Made by a program: the position numbers and the translations under genes. This document shows, piece by piece, positions 17,895-26,322 of a DNA stretch of 64,000 nt (positions are counted from its first letter, which is position 1; each line of letters starts with the position of its first letter). Origin of the DNA: Opitutia bacterium Tous-C8FEB. Lineage in GTDB: Bacteria; Verrucomicrobiota; Verrucomicrobiia; Opitutales; Opitutaceae. The stretch spans positions 1 to 64,000 of the forward strand of contig NEUZ01000002.1 of assembly GCA_002304435.1 (NCBI GenBank). Reading direction: 5' to 3'. Under the pieces are notes generated by a model. It worked only from the letters and a program-made list of their open reading frames with translations. It was not told where the DNA came from and made no database searches.

Positions 17895-18734
17895 ATGAAA
17901 CCCATCCGCCATCTCGCGTTCGTGGTGAACCGCAACAAGGTCGGCGCGCCGGGCCTCGCCCGCGAGCTGGCGGCCGTCGCACGGGCCGCCAGCGTGCGGC
18001 TCAAGCAGACCAGCCGCTTCCCCCTGCCGTCCGGTTACCTCAAGGGGATGGACGCCTGCTGCGTGATCGGCGGCGACGGCACGCTCCTCGGCGCCGCCCG
18101 GGAGTCCGCGCGCCACCAGGTCCCGCTGATCGGCGTCAACCGCGGCAGCCTGGGATTCCTCACCACGCTCTCGGCCGAGGAGGCTCGCGGCCGCTTCCCC
18201 GACCTCCTTGCCGGCCGCTTCCAGGTCGACCACCGCACGATGCTCGACTGTGCGACCGGCCCCGGCAGCAGTGATCTCGCCCTCAACGACGTGCTCATCA
18301 AGGACGAGGTGAACTCGCGCCTGGTGCGCCTTGAGGTGTTCGCGGACGACGAGCTAGTCACCGACTACCTCTGCGATGGCCTGATTTTCTCCACCCCGAC
18401 CGGGTCGACGGCCTACAATCTTTCGGCCGGCGGACCGATCCTCCACCCCGGCTCGGGGGTCATCGTGATGACGCCGATTTGCCCGCACACGCTGAGTAAC
18501 CGCGCCATCATTTTCCGGGACGATGTCCGCATCCGGGTCCATAACCGTTCCCCGGGTTCCCGGCTGCTGGTGGCGATGGACGGCCAGCGGAACCTGCGGG
18601 TCAGCGGGCATTCCCCGGTCACCATCGCCCTCGCCAAGCGGCACCTGCCCCTGGCTCAAGTTTCTGATTACTCGCATTTTAACGTCGTCCGCCAGAAGCT
18701 GCAATGGAGCGGGGGCTTCTCCGCGAAGCGCTGA
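17895..18734 (+). CDS. nadK: NAD(+)/NADH kinase
   Basis: CCVIGGDGTLLGAARESARHQVPLIGVNRGSLGFLTTLSAEE; LIFSTPTGSTAYNLSAGGPILHPG. Confidence 0.95.
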   Translation: MKPIRHLAFVVNRNKVGAPGLARELAAVARAASVRLKQTSRFPLPSGYLKGMDACCVIGGDGTLLGAARESARHQVPLIGVNRGSLGFLTTLSAEEARGRFPDLLAGRFQVDHRTMLDCATGPGSSDLALNDVLIKDEVNSRLVRLEVFADDELVTDYLCDGLIFSTPTGSTAYNLSAGGPILHPGSGVIVMTPICPHTLSNRAIIFRDDVRIRVHNRSPGSRLLVAMDGQRNLRVSGHSPVTIALAKRHLPLAQVSDYSHFNVVRQKLQWSGGFSAKR

Positions 18735-18819
18735 AACGCGCCCGGCAAAATCGAGAGTAACCTTGACAAAACAAGTACGTCTTCCGCTGCTGAACTCGGA
18801 GTTACTCCACTAAAACACC

Positions 18820-19086
18820 ATGAACCATCGTAATCTCACCGTCGCGGTCCTCGCCGCCGTTCTCAGCCTCCCGGTCGCCCTCGTCGGCGCCGAAGAGAAG
18901 AAGAAGGGTGGCGGTTTCGCCGCTCTGGATACCGACAAGGACGGCAAGGTCTCCAAGAAGGAGTACGTCGCCTCTCAGAAGGACGCCACCAAGGCGGAGT
19001 CCCGCTTCGCCCAGCTGGACACCAACAAGGATGGCTTCCTGACCCAGGCCGAGATGGCCGCGGGCCAGAAGAAGAAGAGCAAGTAA
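18820..19086 (+). CDS. Small secreted EF-hand protein
   Basis: 88 aa; signal peptide and two EF-hand loops DTDKDGKVSKKE and DTNKDGFLTQAE. Confidence 0.9.
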   Translation: MNHRNLTVAVLAAVLSLPVALVGAEEKKKGGGFAALDTDKDGKVSKKEYVASQKDATKAESRFAQLDTNKDGFLTQAEMAAGQKKKSK

Positions 19087-19106
19087 TCCTTCATTTCGGA
19101 AAACTT

Positions 19107-19138
19107 GAGGCGACCCTCCGGGGTCGCCTCTTTTGTTT
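19107..19138 (+). terminator. Rho-independent terminator after the EF-hand gene
   Basis: gaggcgaccc-tccg-gggtcgcctc followed by ttttgtttt. Confidence 0.92.
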
Positions 19139-19181
19139 TGCCGGCAGGGAACCTGACCGGGGCGGCCGGGCCCCGGCCGTT

Positions 19182-21773
19182 TCAGACCGTCTCGGGCCGC
19201 ACCACCAATTGCAGGGCGAGTTCCGGCCGGAGCCGTTCCCGCGCGAAGGCCGCCAGCATCGCGGGGCTCACACTCTCGACCTTGGCGTCGTACTGGCGCC
19301 AGTGGTTGAGGTCGAAGCCCTGCAAGATATTGAGACCAGCCTGGAGGGCCCGGGCGGACGGCGTCTGCAGACTCTGTTGACGCGCGGCCTTGAGCCGCGC
19401 CTGGCAGCGGGCCAGCTCCGCGGGTTCGACCCCGCCAGCAGCGACCCGGGCGATCTCCGCATCAATCTCCGCCAGCACCTCCGCCTCCTTGCCCGGCTGG
19501 GTGCCCGCGAGGAAGGAGAACATCCCGGACCGCAGCCCGGTCACCCGGGCGGAACGCACGAAATAAGCGAGCCCCTTGTCCTCTCGAACGCGTTCGAACA
19601 GCCGTGAGGCCATCCCGCTGAGGCACTCGTCCAACACCTCGCCGGTGTAAAAATCCGCCGCCGGCAGCGCCGGACCGGGGTAGGCCCGCAGGACGACCGC
19701 CTGTTCGCGGGGCTGGAACTCCACAAAGGCCCCACGCTCCGCCGGCAGCGGCACCGGGGTCACCGCGGGGCCCGCCCCGCCGCCGGCCGGCAAACGGGCC
19801 AGCAAGCGCTCGAGGGGGCGCCGCAGGGCCGCGGGATCAAAGTCCCCGGCGACCGCCAGCACCGTGTTGCCCGCCACCGCCAACCGCCGGTGCAGCGCCG
19901 CCAAGTCCGCGGGCGTCAGCGCCTGGACTCCGGGAATATCCCCGGAAGCATCCAACCCAAGCGGGTCCGCTCCAAAAAAACGACGCCGCAGCCGCTTGCG
20001 GGCCCACGTCACCACGTCGTCGTCATCTTGGCGCAGGGCCGCCACCTGGGCGTCCCGTTCGAGCCGGAAGGTGCCCTCGCGGAACGCGGGCGCGAGGACC
20101 GCGTCGGCCAGTAGTTCGATCGCCAGCGCGGCTTCGTTGGGCAGCACCTCGACCGCGACCCCGAGGCTATTGTTACCGCAAAAGGGATAGAGGGCGCCCC
20201 CAACCGACTCGATCGCCTGCGCCACCTCAGCCGCTGTCCGGCGCCGAGTGTCCTTGGTGAGCAGGGTGGACAGCAGCGCCGTCGCCCCGCGCCGGTCCGG
20301 GGCCTCGGTGAGGGGCCCGCCGGGCAGCAGCAGGCGCAGGTGCAGGTTGGGCAGGCGCGCATCGGGCTGGAGCAGGAGACGGGCGCCGTTGGCGAGCCTG
20401 GTCTCGGTGAAATCCGGCGGCGCGGCCCGCCTCACGACCGCCGCGGAACCGGCCCCGGCCGCAGCCGGCCCGGTCGAAACCGCGATGAGGCTGGAGTCCG
20501 TCAGGTGGCGCGCCGCCACCGCCTGCAGCGTGCGGCCGGTCACCCGGGACAACTCGCCAAAATAGGTGCGACCGTGGTCGAGATCGCCCACCACGACCTC
20601 GGCGGCGCCCAACCGCGAGGCCTGTCCGCTCATCGTCTTGCGGGAGTTGATCTCCCCCACCACGAGCTGACGCCGCGCCTTGCGGAGATCGGCCGCCGGG
20701 ACCGGGCGGCCCAGATAACGACGGAGCGCCCGGTGGATCGCCGCCTCGGCTCCGGCCCGTTTGTCCGGATCGCAGGTATACGAGACACAGAAAAGTCCGC
20801 TCGAACCGGGGTTCCAGGCGCCCGCGTCGATCTGGTGGACCAAGCCGGCACGGTCCCGCACCTCCCGCCACAGCAGGGAGCTCTCGCCCTGACCGACGAC
20901 GGCGGCCAGCAGGTCCAGGGCCGGGGCGTCGGCGTGCGTGAGTCCGGGGATGGGCCACGCTAGGATCGAGCGGCAAACCTCAACCTCCTCGGCGCGATGC
21001 TCCCGGCGGGGGGCAAGTTGCCGCGGCTCGGCCGGAACCAGCACCGGGACCGACCGGCGCCGTGGCACCGCACCGAAATGCTGCCCGATCTCCCCGAGGA
21101 TCGCGGGCGCATCCACATCCCCGACCACGACCACCACCAGGTTCTCCGGGACGTAGCGCTCGCGGTAGTAGGCCAGCAGTTCCTCCCGCGAGACCGCGGC
21201 AAAGACATCCCGGTGCCCGATGATGGGATGCCGGTAAGGATGCTCGCGGAAGGCCGTCGCGAATAGCGCGTCCCACAAACGGTTGTCGGGATCGTCGCGC
21301 GTCATCGCGATCTCCCGCAGGATCACGTCCCGCTCCTTCGCCACCTCCTCCTCCGGGAGGGTGGAATGGAGCACGGCGTCGGCGAGGACGTCCACCGCCA
21401 CGGCCGCGTGCTCGCTGGGCAGATCGACGTAATACACGGTCCGGTCGTAGGTCGTGTAGGCGTTGAGGTACCCGCCGTGGGCCTGAATCGTGGCGCTGAT
21501 CTCGCGCCCGGCGCGCCGCGCCGTGCCCTTGAATAGCATATGTTCCAAGAAGTGGGACAGGCCCGCGCCCAGCTGGGTCCCCTCGTGGACGCTGCCGGAG
21601 CGGACCCAGACCTGCACGGAGGCCAGCGCCGCGGCGGCATCCGGCTTGAGGACGACGGTCACGCCGTTGGGCAGCACGACCCGCTGCACTGGCTCGCGCC
21701 AGAAGGCCTCCAGCAGGGCGGTGTCCGGGGTGGCGCGAGCCGACGGCCGCGCCGCGGATCGGCGGGGCTTCAC
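19182..21773 (-). CDS. M16 family (pitrilysin/insulinase-like) zinc peptidase, two-domain
   Basis: HFLEHMLFKGTARR inverted zinc motif in N-half; second M16-like half; 863 aa. Confidence 0.93.
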   Translation of the reverse strand: MKPRRSAARPSARATPDTALLEAFWREPVQRVVLPNGVTVVLKPDAAAALASVQVWVRSGSVHEGTQLGAGLSHFLEHMLFKGTARRAGREISATIQAHGGYLNAYTTYDRTVYYVDLPSEHAAVAVDVLADAVLHSTLPEEEVAKERDVILREIAMTRDDPDNRLWDALFATAFREHPYRHPIIGHRDVFAAVSREELLAYYRERYVPENLVVVVVGDVDAPAILGEIGQHFGAVPRRRSVPVLVPAEPRQLAPRREHRAEEVEVCRSILAWPIPGLTHADAPALDLLAAVVGQGESSLLWREVRDRAGLVHQIDAGAWNPGSSGLFCVSYTCDPDKRAGAEAAIHRALRRYLGRPVPAADLRKARRQLVVGEINSRKTMSGQASRLGAAEVVVGDLDHGRTYFGELSRVTGRTLQAVAARHLTDSSLIAVSTGPAAAGAGSAAVVRRAAPPDFTETRLANGARLLLQPDARLPNLHLRLLLPGGPLTEAPDRRGATALLSTLLTKDTRRRTAAEVAQAIESVGGALYPFCGNNSLGVAVEVLPNEAALAIELLADAVLAPAFREGTFRLERDAQVAALRQDDDDVVTWARKRLRRRFFGADPLGLDASGDIPGVQALTPADLAALHRRLAVAGNTVLAVAGDFDPAALRRPLERLLARLPAGGGAGPAVTPVPLPAERGAFVEFQPREQAVVLRAYPGPALPAADFYTGEVLDECLSGMASRLFERVREDKGLAYFVRSARVTGLRSGMFSFLAGTQPGKEAEVLAEIDAEIARVAAGGVEPAELARCQARLKAARQQSLQTPSARALQAGLNILQGFDLNHWRQYDAKVESVSPAMLAAFARERLRPELALQLVVRPETV

Positions 21774-22207
21774 GTTGCTCCCCGGGCCCGGGGACCGGAG
21801 GCCCCGCGGGGGCGGCGGGAGGGCAGGAACGGTTTCACGAAGGCTTCCTCGAACTCAAAGACCTCCTCGAAGTCCTCGCGGCGGTCCTGATCGGTCTTTG
21901 AGAACATATTGTATTCGATGAGGTTGAAGACGATCTCCCCGAAGTCGGCACAGCGGTGGATGCCCCAGGAGTTGAGGACCGTCTTCGTCAGGGGCCCGAA
22001 CTGGTCGAGAGCGTAGACGCGGAGTCCGTGGAGCAATTCCGGACCGGAAACGTGCCGGGAACGTCCCACGCGCGTGGCGTCCCGCTTCTGGAGCTCCTTC
22101 ACGGTGTGATCCAGGCCGAGCCGCACGAATTCGTAAGCCTTTCGGTCGAAGCGCGCGTCCTCCTTGCAGATGAGCGCGACCACCTCGCTGAAATCCGGAG
22201 TTTCCAT
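21770..22207 (-). CDS. Minf_1886 family conserved hypothetical protein
   Basis: METPDFSEVVALICKEDARFDRKAYEFVRLGLDHTVKEL...HVSGPELLHGLRVYALDQFGPLTKTVLNSWGI; start moved to 22207. Confidence 0.83.
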   Translation of the reverse strand: METPDFSEVVALICKEDARFDRKAYEFVRLGLDHTVKELQKRDATRVGRSRHVSGPELLHGLRVYALDQFGPLTKTVLNSWGIHRCADFGEIVFNLIEYNMFSKTDQDRREDFEEVFEFEEAFVKPFLPSRRPRGASGPRARGAT

Positions 22208-22317
22208 GCTTCCCGCCCGAATTGGCACACGGGACGGTGGGGTGCAATCCCGCACCGCGCGAATTTCGGGCGTGAAACCCCGGTCGTTTTGAATCGTCTG
22301 GCCCTACGCGATCGCCA

Positions 22318-22824
22318 ATGACCCCTTCCCTGCCCTCCGCCGAGAACCCGAGGCCTGATAACGTTCCGTCCGCCCCGGAAACCGCCCCGCGTCTCATCCT
22401 CGCCACGGCGCGCCTGAAGTCGGCTGGGTTGCGGGTCACCCAGCCGCGGATGACGATCCTTGAGGCGCTCTGCCGGCAGACCAGCCCGGTCTCAATCGAG
22501 CAGCTCCACGCCGGCCTGCCGCCGGGGGCCTGCGATCTCGTGACCGTTTACCGGTGTATGGCGGCCTTCGAGCGCGGCGGCCTGGTGCGTCGGGCGGTGA
22601 TTCATCAGGGCACGTCGCTCTACCAGGTCGCCTTCGGCCAGCCGGAGACCTACCACATCGTTTGCCGCGCCTCCGGCCAACTCGCGCCGCTTTCACCGGA
22701 AGTTTCCCGGGAACTCCAGCAAGCGGTCGCCAAGGCGCGAGAGGAATTGCGCGAAAAGGGCTACCGGGAGGTCGCCCATATGCTGGAATTTTCCGGGGTG
22801 GCGCCCCCGGCGAGCCCGCCGTGA
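22318..22824 (+). CDS. Fur family transcriptional regulator (atypical, Zn-cysteine-poor)
   Basis: LKSAGLRVTQPRMTILEALCRQTSPVSIEQLHAGLPPGACDLVTVYRCMAAFERGGLVRR is a Fur winged helix. Confidence 0.87.
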   Translation: MTPSLPSAENPRPDNVPSAPETAPRLILATARLKSAGLRVTQPRMTILEALCRQTSPVSIEQLHAGLPPGACDLVTVYRCMAAFERGGLVRRAVIHQGTSLYQVAFGQPETYHIVCRASGQLAPLSPEVSRELQQAVAKAREELREKGYREVAHMLEFSGVAPPASPP

Positions 22825-22849
22825 CCGCCAAGCGCGCCCCCTTCCGCCC

Positions 22850-23572
22850 TCAGCGGGCTGCGGCGTAGCGGGCGGCGACGCGGTCCCAGGCCACCACGTT
22901 CCAGAAGGCGGCGACGAAATCCGCCCGGCGGTTCTGGTACTGGAGGTAGTAGGCGTGCTCCCAAATATCCAGCCCGAGCAACGGAATCGCACCCTCCATC
23001 AGCGGCGAATCCTGGTTGGCGGTGGAAGAGACCTCGAGCCGCCCGCCCTTGATCGTCAACCACGCCCAACCGCTGCCGAACCGCTTCATCGCCGCATCCG
23101 TGAACTGGGCGCGGAACGTATCTAGGGAGCCGAAACGCTCCTGCAGCGCCGCCGCCAAGGGGCCTGACGGGGCTCCGCCAGCCCGCGGGGCGATCACGTC
23201 CCAGAACAGCGCGTGGTTGAGGTGCCCACCCACGTGGTTGCGAACCGCCGTGCGGATGGCCTCTGGCACCGCCGCCAGATCCTTCACCAGTTCCTCGGCG
23301 CTCCGGTTCCGCAGCGCCGGATGGGACGCCAGCGCCGTGTTGGCGCTCGTGATGTAGGCTTGGTGATGCTTGGAGTGGTGGATTTCCATCGTCCGGGCGT
23401 CGAAGTGGGGCTCCAGCGCGGCGTAGGCGTAAGGCAGGGGCGGCAGCGTAAAGGGTTGGGGCGTGCCGGCAGCAGACGCGGCGGCGAGCCGGGAAGCGCC
23501 CGGCAGGACGGCGAGGCCGGCCCCAAGCGTCTTGACCAAAGTGCGGCGGGAGAGGGTAACGGGGGAATCCAT
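22850..23572 (-). CDS. Fe/Mn superoxide dismutase with Tat-like signal peptide
   Basis: [27 protein letters not shown]...[12 protein letters not shown]...[21 protein letters not shown]-terminal [18 protein letters not shown]. Confidence 0.93.
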   Translation of the reverse strand: MDSPVTLSRRTLVKTLGAGLAVLPGASRLAAASAAGTPQPFTLPPLPYAYAALEPHFDARTMEIHHSKHHQAYITSANTALASHPALRNRSAEELVKDLAAVPEAIRTAVRNHVGGHLNHALFWDVIAPRAGGAPSGPLAAALQERFGSLDTFRAQFTDAAMKRFGSGWAWLTIKGGRLEVSSTANQDSPLMEGAIPLLGLDIWEHAYYLQYQNRRADFVAAFWNVVAWDRVAARYAAAR

Positions 23573-23675
23573 CGCGCGACCGTAACATCGGCGCGGCGCG
23601 GCGCAAGTGGCGGCCGCAACCCCGGCTCCACCCTTGCCAAAGCCACGCCCGCCGCCGCAGCGTCACCCGCAACCG

Positions 23676-24566
23676 ATGAAACCCCGTCTCTCCCGCCGCG
23701 ACGCCCTCCGCTCCCTCGCCGGCGCTGCCGGCCTCTCCGCGCTCCGCACCCGTGCCGCCACGCCCGCCCCCGCCCCGGGCCGCATCCGCCATTCCGCCTG
23801 CAAATGGTGTTACAAGGACATCTCCCTCGACGCCTTCTGCACGGCCGCCCGCGAGATCGGCCTCGAGTCGGTGGAACTCCTCAATCCGGCGGACTTCCCC
23901 ACCCTCGCCCGCCACGGGCTCCATTGCGCGATGGTGAGCAATCCGACCGGCAAGACGGCCGCGGGCGTCACCGTTGGTGGCATCACCAAAGCTTTCAACC
24001 GCCCCGAACACCACGAGACCCTCGTCGCGCTCTACGAACGCCGGATCCCCGAGGTCGCGGCGGCCGGTTTCGAGAACCTAATCTGCTTCTCTGGTAACCG
24101 CGAGGGCCTCGACGACCAACAGGGGCTGGAGCACTGCGCAGCCGGCCTGCGCCGCCTCGTGGCCACCGCCGAGAAACATCGTGTGACCCTCGTGATGGAG
24201 TTGCTGAACTCGCGCGTGAACCACCCCGATTATATGTGCGACCGCACCGCCTGGGGCGTCGAACTGTGCCGCCGCGTCGGCTCGGAGCGCTTCAAGCTGC
24301 TCTACGACATTTACCATATGCAGATTATGGAGGGGGACGTCATCCGCACGATTCAGGCGAACGCTGCTTGGATCGCCCATTACCACACGGCGGGCAACCC
24401 CGGGCGCCACGAGTTCGAGCCGCAAGACGCGCAGGAGCTGAACTATCCGGCGATTATGCGCGCCATTCAGGCGACGGGCTACCGGGGCTTCGTCGGCCAG
24501 GAATTCCTGCCCACGCGGGACCCGCTGGCCTCGCTCCGCGCGGCGGTGCGTCTCTGCACCGTCTGA
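23676..24566 (+). CDS. Sugar phosphate isomerase/epimerase, hydroxypyruvate isomerase-like TIM barrel with Tat-type signal
   Basis: MKPRLSRRDALRSLAGAAGLSA signal; LVMELLNSRVNHPDYMCD...KLLYDIYHMQIMEGDVIRTI; GYRGFVGQEFLPTRDP. Confidence 0.87.
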   Translation: MKPRLSRRDALRSLAGAAGLSALRTRAATPAPAPGRIRHSACKWCYKDISLDAFCTAAREIGLESVELLNPADFPTLARHGLHCAMVSNPTGKTAAGVTVGGITKAFNRPEHHETLVALYERRIPEVAAAGFENLICFSGNREGLDDQQGLEHCAAGLRRLVATAEKHRVTLVMELLNSRVNHPDYMCDRTAWGVELCRRVGSERFKLLYDIYHMQIMEGDVIRTIQANAAWIAHYHTAGNPGRHEFEPQDAQELNYPAIMRAIQATGYRGFVGQEFLPTRDPLASLRAAVRLCTV

Positions 24567-24575
24567 GCCCGCGGC

Positions 24576-26138
24576 CTACCCCTCGCGTCCGAGGGCGCGC
24601 GCCAGCAGATTCCGCGTCATCCGCTGCACCCGCTCGTCTGGGCCGTGTGGCCGGCTCCAATGGGACCACGGCAGGACGTGTCCGGGCGGGGACGACAGGG
24701 CCTGCGCCCACCAGATGGTGGAGGCGTTAAACACGAAGTTCCCCTTCGGTCCGGGATAGAGGGTGGCCGCCCACTGTTGGGGACGCACCCCACTGACCCA
24801 CGCGGTACCGGCCGCCACCACCTCGAGCCCGGGGATCTCGGTCGCTGGCTGGCCGTGGTACTCCCAGCCGATGAGGCCGGGAATGCTCTCGCCCGCCTGC
24901 ATCCCGGTGCCAGCGAACAGCCAGTGTCCCGGCAGGCGGCAGGTCCAATCCCCTCCCCCATTAATCGGCTCCACGTTGCGCGCCCCCATCAGCAGGCCCT
25001 CGTCGGGACCGCGGTGGGGAAAGGGTCCGTGGCGTTCGTGCCGCTCTCGGGCGTAGGGCTGTTCCCCGCCGAAGGGGCCGCCGCGGAAAATGATCCGGTT
25101 CGGTCGGCCGTCGTGCGCGGGGCGGAAGGGCGTGACCCAGCACACCGAGTTACCGCAGAGGAACAGCAAGCTCACGCCGGAGTCGCGCAGCCGCTCCACG
25201 CTGCGGTACTGCCGGATGTCCCAATACTCATCGTGCCCCACGCTGAGGAAGGCGCGGCAGCGGAGCGCCCGGTCGGGGGTCAGCAGGTCGCTGTTGGAGC
25301 AATAGGTGACGTCGTAACCGTGCTGTTCCAACCAGTAGGCCAGCGGGAACTCGAAGCAGAGCCACTCGCCGGAGCCGACGGTGCGCGGGTCGTTGACGAC
25401 GCCGCTCCACTGGGCCTCGCGGCCGTAGGGGCGGTCGAAGCTCACATCGGCCCACGGGCCCTGATTGCCCTTGGGGTGCGTGTAAACGGAGAACCGGTTC
25501 GGCCAACGGTTGTAGGCCTGCCAGGTATTGTCGGAGCACTGGAAGAGGATGTCCGCCGGCCGGTCATCCCGCACGATAAACACGATATGACTCTGCCAGT
25601 ACGGCTCGTCCTCCGCCACCGGGATGGTGGTGAGCCGGCCGAGGTAGACCCCGCTGACCCAGTCCGCGGGGATGGTGAGGGAGGTGGAGGGTTCCCAGCG
25701 GCACTCGTGCAGGTTCTTCTCCCCGGGCGCCGGGGTCGGCTGAGTGCGGGTTTCCAGCGGTCCCAATTCGGCCACCTTGCGCGCCCCGCGGCCGGCGTAG
25801 TACCCGGTCCGGAACAGCTCCAGCCGCACCGGCCGCGGCGGATTGGTCGAGATCATCACCTCGATCCGATCCCCCGCCTGCACGCTCTGGCGTGAGCAGT
25901 AGCCCTCGACCGCGGGGGAGCGGAAACCGTCCTGGTCGACCCGGACCCGCGTCAACTGCCAGTCGCGGGACCCCTCGCGCGCGTTCTCGGCCGCGATGAT
26001 CCCGGCGCGGCGGGAGGTCGAGGCGGCCGCCGCGGCGGCGGCGGGGGCCCCAGCGAGCAGGGCGGCGGCCCCGGTTTGGAGGAATTCGAGGCGGGAAAGC
26101 GGGGTCCGATCGGGGCGGGGCATCCCCCAGCGAGGCAC
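24576..26138 (-). CDS. N,N-dimethylformamidase beta-subunit-like domain protein (exported)
   Basis: GYCSRQSVQAGDRIEVMISTNPPRPVRLELFRTGYYAGRGARKV...NTWQAYNRWPNRFSVY...FLSVGHDEYWDIRQYRSVERLRDSGVSLLFLCGNS. Confidence 0.8.
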   Translation of the reverse strand: MPRWGMPRPDRTPLSRLEFLQTGAAALLAGAPAAAAAAASTSRRAGIIAAENAREGSRDWQLTRVRVDQDGFRSPAVEGYCSRQSVQAGDRIEVMISTNPPRPVRLELFRTGYYAGRGARKVAELGPLETRTQPTPAPGEKNLHECRWEPSTSLTIPADWVSGVYLGRLTTIPVAEDEPYWQSHIVFIVRDDRPADILFQCSDNTWQAYNRWPNRFSVYTHPKGNQGPWADVSFDRPYGREAQWSGVVNDPRTVGSGEWLCFEFPLAYWLEQHGYDVTYCSNSDLLTPDRALRCRAFLSVGHDEYWDIRQYRSVERLRDSGVSLLFLCGNSVCWVTPFRPAHDGRPNRIIFRGGPFGGEQPYARERHERHGPFPHRGPDEGLLMGARNVEPINGGGDWTCRLPGHWLFAGTGMQAGESIPGLIGWEYHGQPATEIPGLEVVAAGTAWVSGVRPQQWAATLYPGPKGNFVFNASTIWWAQALSSPPGHVLPWSHWSRPHGPDERVQRMTRNLLARALGREG

Positions 26139-26322
26139 GTTTCCGCGGCGGGCGTAAAGCGGTTTCCCGCCGCGCCTGGCGCGCGGGGGGAATCGCCCAG
26201 CTGGCCGGGCAAGGCGCTTTCGCCCTTGCCGGACGGGGACTTCGGGGCTTTCTGTCGGCCCTTAACACCCCGCGATCGCCGGCGAAACTCCGTGCCGGAC
26301 CGGCCGCGACCCTGATCCAACT

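Noticed and set aside
18763-18790. TTGACA as a -35 box upstream of the EF-hand gene
   Set aside because: No convincing -10 hexamer at 16-18 bp spacing.
26205-26232. Hairpin ccgggcaaggcg-cttt-cgcccttgccgg between divergent genes
   Set aside because: Stem has a bulge and no T-run; could be a leader structure, but no evidence for a riboswitch.
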